From NCBI RefSeq assembly GCF_047663525.1, contig NC_092616.1:6384501-6448500 (forward strand): DNA of 64,000 nucleotides. Direction: 5' to 3'. Positions 52,001 through 61,000 of this stretch are shown here, piece after piece. Every line of letters starts with the position of its first letter. Within the stretch, counting starts at the first letter, position 1. The notes beneath the pieces are model-generated. The model was not told the DNA's origin and searched no databases. It saw only the letters and a list, made by a program, of their open reading frames with translations. Source of the stretch: Anas platyrhynchos (Eukaryota > Chordata > Aves > Anseriformes > Anatidae). Both the position numbers and the translations under genes were made by a program.

Positions 52001-55000
52001 GGATTTGGGGTGAAAACTGGCCGTTTGGGGTCAAAAAGCGGTCTTTTTGGGTTAAAAAGCATGAGTTAGGGTAAAAAAAAGTGATACTCGGGGGTTAAAA
52101 AAAAGCGGGATTTGGGTTAAAAAGGTGGGATTTAGGGGTTAAAAAGAGCAGACCCAAGATTTGGGGGTAAAAAGGGATTTGGGGAAAAAATAGGATTTGG
52201 GGGTAAGAAGGGGATAATTTTGGGTGAAAAAGCAGGATTTTGGGGTAAAAAAAGGGGATTTGGAGATGAAAAAGCAGGATTTGGGGGAAAAAAGCAGGAT
52301 TTGGGGGTAAAAAGGGGGGTTTTGGGGCAAAAAAGTGGGATTTGGGGGTAAAAAAGCGGGATTTTGGGGATAATAAGGGGGATTTTGGGGTGAAAAAGCA
52401 AGATTTTGAAAGCGGGATTTGTGGATAATAAGGGGGATTTTGGGGTGAAAAAGCAAGATTTTGGGGTAAAAAAAGGGGGGATTTGGGGGTGAAAAAGCAG
52501 GATTTTGGGGTAAAAAAAGTGAGATTTGGGATAAGGGGGATTTTAGGGCGAGAAGGGTGAATTTTGGGGTGAAAAAGCAGGATTTTGGGTGCGACTCACC
52601 GCCGTTGACTCCGCGCTGCTCGGGGCGGCCTCGTGGGGGGGGGTCCCCGCGGGGGGCAGCGAGGCCCCGGCCCCTCCCCCCCCTCCCCCCTCCCCTCCCC
52701 TCCCCCCCACCCGGGGGGGGCCGGGGGCCGCGGGGGGGGGGCCCCGGGGGGCAGCAGCGCGGCCCCGCCCCCGCCCCACGGCCCCCCCCCCGCGCCGGGG
52801 GGAATTGGGGTCCTGGGGGGGAAATGGGGGGGGGGCAGGGGGGTAAATGGGGGGCCTGAGGTGCCCCACGGAGCCCCCCCACCCCATAAGGGCCCCCCAG
52901 ACCCTAAATGTGACCCCCCAGACCCTATAGGTGCCCCCCCACCCCATAAGTGCCCCCCCAGACCCCATATGCGCCCCATAGACCCCATAAGTGCCCCCCG
53001 CCCCATAAGTGCCCCCCCAGACCCTAAATGTGCCCCCCCTGACCCTATAGGTGCCCCCCCGCCCCATAAGTGCCCCCCCCAGACCCCGTATGACCCCCAG
53101 ACCCATAGGTGCCCCCCCTGCCCCATATTTGCCCCATAGACCCATAAGTGCCCCCTGACCCCATAAGTGCCCCCCCCAACCCCATATGTGACCCCCCACC
53201 CCATAACTGACCCCCCCGACCCCATAAGTGCCCCCCCCAGCCCCATAAGGACCCCATAGGTGCCCCCCAGACCCCATATGTCCCCCATACCCCCCCCCAG
53301 CCCCTATAGCCCCCCATAGGTGCCCCCCAGCCCCTATAGGTGCCCCTCAGACCCCACACACCCCCCATATGTGCCCCATAGGCGCCCCATAGCCCCCTCC
53401 CAGCCCCTATAGGTGCCCCCCAGCCCCCCTAGGTGCCCCCCCAGCCCCTATAGCCGCCCCACATCCCCCCCCCAACCCCTATAGGCGCCCCATACACGCC
53501 CCATAAATGCCCAGTATGTGCCCCCCCAGCCCCTATAGATACCCCATAGGTGCCCCCCAGCCCCTATGGGTGCCCCCCAGCCCCTATAGGCACCCCATAG
53601 GTGCCCACAGCCCCTGTATGCCCCATATGTGCCCCCCAATGCCCCCATACACCCCCACAGCCCCCCCAGAGCCCCCATAGGTGCCCCCCAGCCCCTATAG
53701 ATGCCCCCCACACACCCCATAGGCGCCCCCCCAGACCCCTATAGATGCCCCATACACCCCCTATAGCCCCCCCCAGCCCCTATAGGTGCCCTCCATACTC
53801 CATAGCCCCCCCCAGGCCCTATAGGTGCCCCTCAGACCCCACACACACCCCCCATACGTGCCCCATAGGAGCCCATAGCTCCCTCCTAGGCCCTATAGAT
53901 GCCCCCCCAGACCCCATATATTCCCCGGGTACCCCATACACATCCCATATGTGCCCCATAGATGCCCCCCCAGCCCCTATAGGTGTCCCCCCAGCCCCTA
54001 TAGATGCCCCATACACACCCCATAGGTGCCCCATAGGAGCCCCATAGCCCCCCAGAACCCCTAGATGTGCCCCATAGGTGCCCCCAGACCCCATACACGC
54101 CCCATAGGGTGCCCCCCACTCCCTATAGGTACCCCATATGTGCCCCATAGCCCCTGTATGTGCCCCATAGACGCCCCCCAGACCCCATACGCACCCCATA
54201 GGTGCCCCCCAGACCCCTATAGATGCCCCATACATGCCCCATAGACGCCCCATACACCCCACAGACGCCCTCCTCAGCCCCTATAGGTGCCCCCCAGACC
54301 CCATACACATCCCATAGATGCCCCATAGGTGCCCCCCAGCCCCCTGTAGCTGCCCCATAGGTGCCCCCCATGCCCCATACACACCCTATAGGTGCCCTAT
54401 AGATGCCCCCCAGACCCCATATGCCCCCCATAGCCCCCCAGCCCCTATAGGTGCCCCCCCAGACCCCACACACACCCCATAGGTGCCCCCCCAGACCCCT
54501 ATAGATGCCCCATACACACCCCGTATAGCCCTCCTCAGCCCCTATAGGTGCCCCTCTAGACCCCACATAATCCCCCATATGTGCCCCATAGGAGCCCTAT
54601 AGCCCCCCCCAGCCCCTATAGGGTGCCCCTCCAGACCCCATACCCCCCCCCAGCCCCTATAGGGCCCCGTACCCGCCGCGCCCCCTGCTTGTGTCGTCCC
54701 GCGTGCGTGGCCTCCATCTCCCGAGCCAACTGCGCCGCTCCGCGCCTCCCGCTGCCGGAACCCACTGAGTCCTCGCGGCGGAGGGGGACCCTGGGGGGCA
54801 AAAAAGGGTCTGGGGGGTCTGGGGGTCATAGGGGGGCTATGGGAAAAATTGGGGGAAGATTTGGGGGAATTTGGGGGGGTTATAGGGGGATTGGGGGGGT
54901 AAAAGGGGGGATTGGGGGATTTGGGGGGGTTATGGGGGGGTTTGGGGGGCTATGGGGGGGTTATGGGGGGTTAGGGCGCCTCCCGCTGCCGGAACCCCAC

Positions 55001-58000
55001 TGAGTCCTCGCGGCGCAGGGGGACCCTGGGGGGGCAAATGGGGGGGTCACGGGGGGTAAATGGGGTCTGGGGGGGTCATAGGGGGGCTGGGGGGTTATAG
55101 GGGGTTATAGGGTCATTTGGGGGCTATGGGGCGGTTATGGGGGGTAAAGGGGGATTTGGGGGGTTATGGGGGGTTATGGGGGGCTATGGGGGCTTGGGGG
55201 CTATGGGGGGATTTGGGGGGTAAAAGTGGGAATTGGGGGATTTGGGGGGCTATGGGGGGATATAGGGGGATTTGGGGCGTAAAAGAGGGAATTGGGGGAT
55301 TTGGGGGGCTTATGGGGGGGTCGGGGGGGTCATAGGGGGGCTGGGGGGGATTTGGGGGGGCTATAAGGGGATTTGAGGGGCTTATGGGGGAGCTATGGGG
55401 GGTTATGGGGGGATTTGGGGGGTAAAACGGGGAATTGGGGGAAATTGGGGGGCTATGGGGGGGTTATGGGGGGTTATAGGGTCATTTGGGGGGGCTGGGG
55501 GGTAAATGGGGGATTTGGGGGGGCTATGGGGGGATTTGGGGGGATTATAGGGGGATTTGGCGGAGTAAGGGGGGAATTGGGGGATTTGGGGGAATTGGGG
55601 GGTTATGGGGGGACTTGGGGGGGTCATAGGGGGGCTGGGGGGGGTCATAGAGGGGTTGGGGGGGTTATAGAGGGGTTACGGGGGGATTTGGGGGGGTTAT
55701 GGGGGGGTAAAAGGGGGATTTGGGGGGTTTCTGGGGTGATTCCAGGTGTTTTGGGGACAATTTGGGGTGATTCAAGGTGACTTTCGGATGATAGGGATGA
55801 ATTTGGGGTGATTTGGAGGTACTTTCTGTTTTTTTCTGGGTGTTTGTATTTTTGTTTCTTGGTGTGTCTTTTGGGGTGATTCAGGGTAATTTGGGGATGA
55901 TTTGGGGTATTTTTTGTGTTTATTTGGGGTATTTTTGGGGTATTTTTGCAGTGATTTAAGGGTACTTTTTGGGAAATTTTTGTTTTTTTTGGGGTGTTTT
56001 TGGGGTGATTCAGAGTATTTTTGGGGTGATTTGGTGGTTTTTTTTTTTTTGAATATTTATGATTTTTTGGTGTGGTTTTGGAGTGATTCAGGATATTTTT
56101 GGGGTGATTTAGGGGTATTTTTGTGTGTTTGTGTGTTCTTGGGGTGCTTGGGGTATTTTGGGGGCAATTGGGGATGTTTTGGGGATATTTTTGGGGGTAC
56201 TTTTGTTTTCCTGAGAGTATTTTTGGGATGACGAGGATGATTTTGGGGTGTTTTGGGGTATCTTTGGGGTACTTCTGTCTTTCTGAGAGTGTTTTTGGGG
56301 TGATTCGGGTATTTTTGGGGTGATTCCGGGTGATTTCGGGTACTTTTGGGGTGATTTTGGGGTATTTTTTGCTTTTTGGGGTACTTTTGGTTTTTTTTGC
56401 GTGCTTTTGGGGCGATTCGGGGTATTTTGGGGTATTTTTGGGGTACTTTTGTTTTCCTGTGGTGTTTTGGGGTGATTCGGGGTATTTTTGGGGTGATTTT
56501 GGGGTGTTCCGGGTGTTTTGGGGTACTTTTGTTTTCCTGAGGCTGCTTTTGGGATAAGGACGGTTTTGGGGTGAATTGGGGTGATTTTGGGGCTCCCCGC
56601 ACGTGTATGCGGCCAGGCTGCTGTCGTAGGTGGAGGTGAGCCGCACGTCTCCTCGTGTCTGAAGCGGGAACATTCCTCGGCCGCGTCCCAGCTCGTTGGA
56701 TTTGCAAATGGGGTGCGGAATGGCACTTTCGGCATTTCGGCGAAAAATGGGGAAATTTTGGGGTAAAATAGGGAAAAACGGGGGAAAAAGGGGGAAAAAG
56801 GGGGAAAAAGGGGGGAAAAAGGGGGGAAAATGGGGGGAAAAAGGGGGAAAAAAGGGGAAAAAAGAAAATTGGGGGAAAAATGGGGGAAAATGGGGGAAAA
56901 AAGGGGAAAAAGGGGGAAAAAAGGGGGAAAAAAGGGGAAAAAAGAAGAAAATTGGGGGAAAAATGGGGAAAATGGGGGAAAAAAGGGGAAAAAAGGGGGA
57001 AAAAAGGGGGAAAAAGGGGGAGAAAAAGGGGGAAAAGGGGGAAAAGGGGGAAAAGGGGGAAAAGGGGGAAAAGGGGGGAAAAAGGGGGAAAAAGGGGGAA
57101 AAAGGGGGAAAAAGGGGGAAAAGAGGGAAAAAGGGGGAAAAGGGGGAAAAGGGGGAAAAAGGGGGAAAAAGGGGGAAAAAGGGGGGAAAAAGGGGGAAAA
57201 AAGAAGAAAATTGGGGAAAAAGGGGGAAAAAGGGGGAAAAATGGGGAAAATTGGGGGAAAAAGGGGAAAAATGGGGGAAAAATGGGGAAAAACGGGGAAA
57301 CGGGAAAAACGGGGAAAAAGCCCAAATTAACTGGGGGGGGGGGAGGAGCAGCACAAGCCCCGCCCACGTTGAAGCCACGCCCCCCAGAGCCCCGCCCACC
57401 TCAAAGCCCCGCCCCTGAGACCCTAAGCCCCGCCCCGGCTCCCGAAGCCCCGCCCACCTAAGCCCCGCCCATGCCACGCCCCCTCAGACTCCACCCCTCA
57501 AGCCCCGCCCCCTAGGCCCCTCCAAGCCCCGCCCCCTTTCCCCTCCCCGACCCCACCCCTTCAGCCCCTGCCCCCGACCCCACCCCTCAAGCCACGCCCC
57601 CAGACCCCAAACCCCGCCCCTTTTCCCACCTCTTTCCCTCCCCTACCCCTCCCTGACCCCACCCCCTAAGCCCCGCCCCCTCCAGACCCCACCCACTTAA
57701 GCCCCGCCCCCGACCCCAACCCCGCCCCCTCCCCTTCCCTCCCTCCCTCCCAACCCCTCCCTGACCCCTCCCAACCCCACCCCAGCCCCCACCCCATTAA
57801 GCCCCGCCCCCTCCTGACCCCACCCACTTAAGCCCCGCCCCCAAACCCCCGAAACTCCGCCCTCTTCCCTCCCTTCCCTCTTCCCACCCCCAACCCCTCC
57901 CTGACACCCACCCGGCCCCTCCCCAACCCCAACCCCCTCAAGCCCGCCCCCCGCTACCCCACCCACTTAAGCCCCGCCCCCTTTTCCCTAAACTCCGCCC

Positions 58001-61000
58001 CTTTCCCCCTCTTCCCACCCCTTTTCTCCCCCAATCCCTCCCCACCCCCACCCCAACCCCTTCCTGACCCCACCCCAGCCCCTCCCCAGCCCCCACCCCT
58101 CTTAAGCCCCGCCCCCCTAGGACCCCTCCCCTTTAAGCCCCGCCCACCATGTCGGCCTCCAGCTCGTCGTGCTCGTCGTCGCCCCCCTCCCAGCGCTGCA
58201 GCTCCTTCTCGCGGGGTCCCCGTGGGCCTTGCACCCCCCGGCGATGGCCGCTCCGCCAACTTGTCTGGAAAGGACCCAAAATCCTCGTTCTTCGCCCTCG
58301 AAACGGCTACTAAAAGGGGAAGGGGGGGTACCTCTGGTGGCGAAGGCGAAGTCGACGTTGCGGAAGCGCACGAAGGCGACGTCGTGGCGGCAAACCATCG
58401 TGTCCACGATGTCCTCGCGCCGGGGGGCCGCGACGTCCTCGCCGGTGAACCGCGTCCACCGCCAGCTCCGACTGGGGCGAAAGGGACACCCCCCAGTTAA
58501 TTAGGGGCACCCCCGGTCAATTAGGGACCCCCCTGTCTCGTTAGGGGCACCCCCTAATTTATTACGGACCCCTCCAGTTAATTAGAGGCACCCCCGGTTA
58601 ATTAGGAGCACCCCCTGGTTAATTAGATGTACCCCCGGGTTCACTAGGGGCACCCCTGGTTAATTAGGATCCCCCCCCGGTTAATTAGGGGTACCCCCAC
58701 ATTCGTCAGGGGCACCCCCGGTTCATTAGGAACCCCCCCGGTTAATTAGGAGCACCCCATGGTTCGTTAGGGGCACCCCCAGTTAATTAGGAGCACCCCC
58801 AGGTTCATTAGGGGCACCCCTGGGTTTCTTAGGGACCCCCCTGGTTAATTAGGGGCACCCCTGAGTTTATTAGGGGCACCCCCAGTTAATTAGGGGCACC
58901 CCCGGTTAATTAGGGGCACCCCCGGTTAATTAGGGGCAACCCCTGGTTCGTTAGGGGCAGCCCAGGGTCCGTCAAGGGAGCACCCCCTAGTTAATTAGGG
59001 GCACCCCCAGTTAATTAGGGGTACCCGACACATTCATTACGGCACCCCGTCTTGTTAGGGGCACCCCTGGTTCATTAGATGCACCCCCAATTAATTAGGG
59101 ACACCCCCAGTTAATTAGGGACACCCCTGGTTAATTAGGAGCATCCCCAGGTTCATTAGGAGCACTCCCAGTTAATTAGGGACTCCCCGTCTTGTTAGGG
59201 GCACCCCCTAATCCATCAGGGACCCCTCCAGCCTAATTAGGGGCACCCCCTACTTCGTTTGGGACCCCCAAGCCCCATTAGGGACCCCCTGGTTATATGA
59301 GGGGCACCCCCAGGTCCGTTAAGGACGCCCCTGCATTTATTAGGGACTCCCCCGGTTAATTATGGAGACCCCTGACTAATTAGGAGCACCCCAATCTATT
59401 AGGGACCCCCCGGTTAATTAGGAACACCCCCTGGTTAATTAGGGACCCCCCCAGTTGATTAGGGGCACCCCCAGTTAATTACAGACCTCCCCAGTTAATT
59501 AGAGGCACCCCCGGGTTTGTTAGGGGCACCCCCCAGTTAATTAGGAGCACCCCCTAATTTATTAGGGACCCCCCTGGTTAATTAGGGGCACCCCCAGTTC
59601 ATTAAAGACCCCCCCAATTCATTATGGGCCCCCCCGACTCATTAGAGACCCCCTCTGGTTCATTAAGGACCCCCCCAATTAATTAGGGACCCCCTCCCAC
59701 TCATTAGGGACCCCCCAGTTAATTAGGGACCCCCCCAGTTCCATGCCAGCCCCCCCCCCCAATTTGTCAACTGTCCCCCCCAGTTCATCAGAAGTGACCC
59801 CCCCAAATTTTTTTGGGGTGCCCCCCCCCATTTTTTGGGTTGTTCCTCCCAATTTTGGGGCACCCTTCTCCCCAATTTTTGCCCCCCCCCTATTTTGAAC
59901 CCCTCTTTTTGGGGTCCCCCCCCCATTTTTTGGGGTTCCTCCCCCTTTTTGGGGTGCCCCCCCCCTTTTGGGGTCCCCTTTTCCCCAATTATGCCCCCCC
60001 CATTGATCAGCCCCCTTTTTGGGGTGCCCCCCCCATTTTTTGGGGTTCCCCTCCCCCATTTTTGGGGTGCCCCTCCCCCTTTTTGGGGTTCCCTCCCCTA
60101 TTTTGGGGTTGTTCCCCCTATTTTTGGCAGCCCCATTTTCGGGGTGGTCCCCCCCATTTTTGGGGTCCCCCTCCCCCCTTTTTTGGGGTTCCCCCCCCCC
60201 TGTTTTCGGCGCCCCCCCCCGACCTTGGAGCTGAGCGTCTCAAACATGCCTCGAAGGTGCAGCCGCGGCGCACCCGAACGTCGCACGGCGAGCCTGGGGG
60301 GCAGACCGATAAGTGGGGGGCCGGACCCATAAGTGGGGGGCCCGGACCCATAAGTGGGGGGCCCGGACCCATAAGTGGGGGGCTCGGACCCATAATAGAA
60401 CATCCTGGCCCATAAGTAGGGACCCAGACCCATAGCACGGGGTCCTAGACCCATATGTCGGGGTCCAGACCCATAAGTGGGGGCTCAGACCCATGGGAGA
60501 GGGTCCCAGACCCATAAGTGGGGGTCCTGGACCCATAAGTGGGGGCCCAGACCCACATGTGGGGGGCTCAGACCCATAAGTGGGGGGCCCGGACCCATAA
60601 GTGGGGGTCTCAGACCCATAGAGAGACATCCTGGCCCCATAAGTAGGGACCCAGACCCATAGCACGGGGGTCCCAGCCCACATGTGGGGGTCCAGACCCA
60701 TAAGTGGGGGCTCAGCCCCATAGCGGGGGTCCTGGCCCCATAAATAGGGAGCTCAGCCCCAGTCGCCCCCAGTAGCCTCCAGCCCCACAAGGCCTGCCCC
60801 CAGCCCCATACTCGATCCCCAGCCCCATAAGCCGCCCCCCTAGCCCCATAAGCCGCCCCCCCAGCCCCCCAAGTGCCCCCCCCAGCCCCATAAGCGGCCC
60901 CCCCAGCCCCCCAAGTGCCCCCCCCAGCCCCATAAGCGGCCCCCCAGCCCCATAAGTGCCCCCCCAGCCCCATAAAAGCGGCCCCCCCAGCCCCCCAAGG

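Noticed and set aside
55645-57477. A 610-codon open frame rich in Phe/Pro/Lys
   Set aside because: Produced by GGGGGAAAAA and related arrays, and it contains the ATXN2L TYDSSLAAYT exon only by overlap.
58490-59735. Regular 20-22 bp repeats resembling a CRISPR array
   Set aside because: Units are contiguous without unique spacers, in a spliced vertebrate gene intron.
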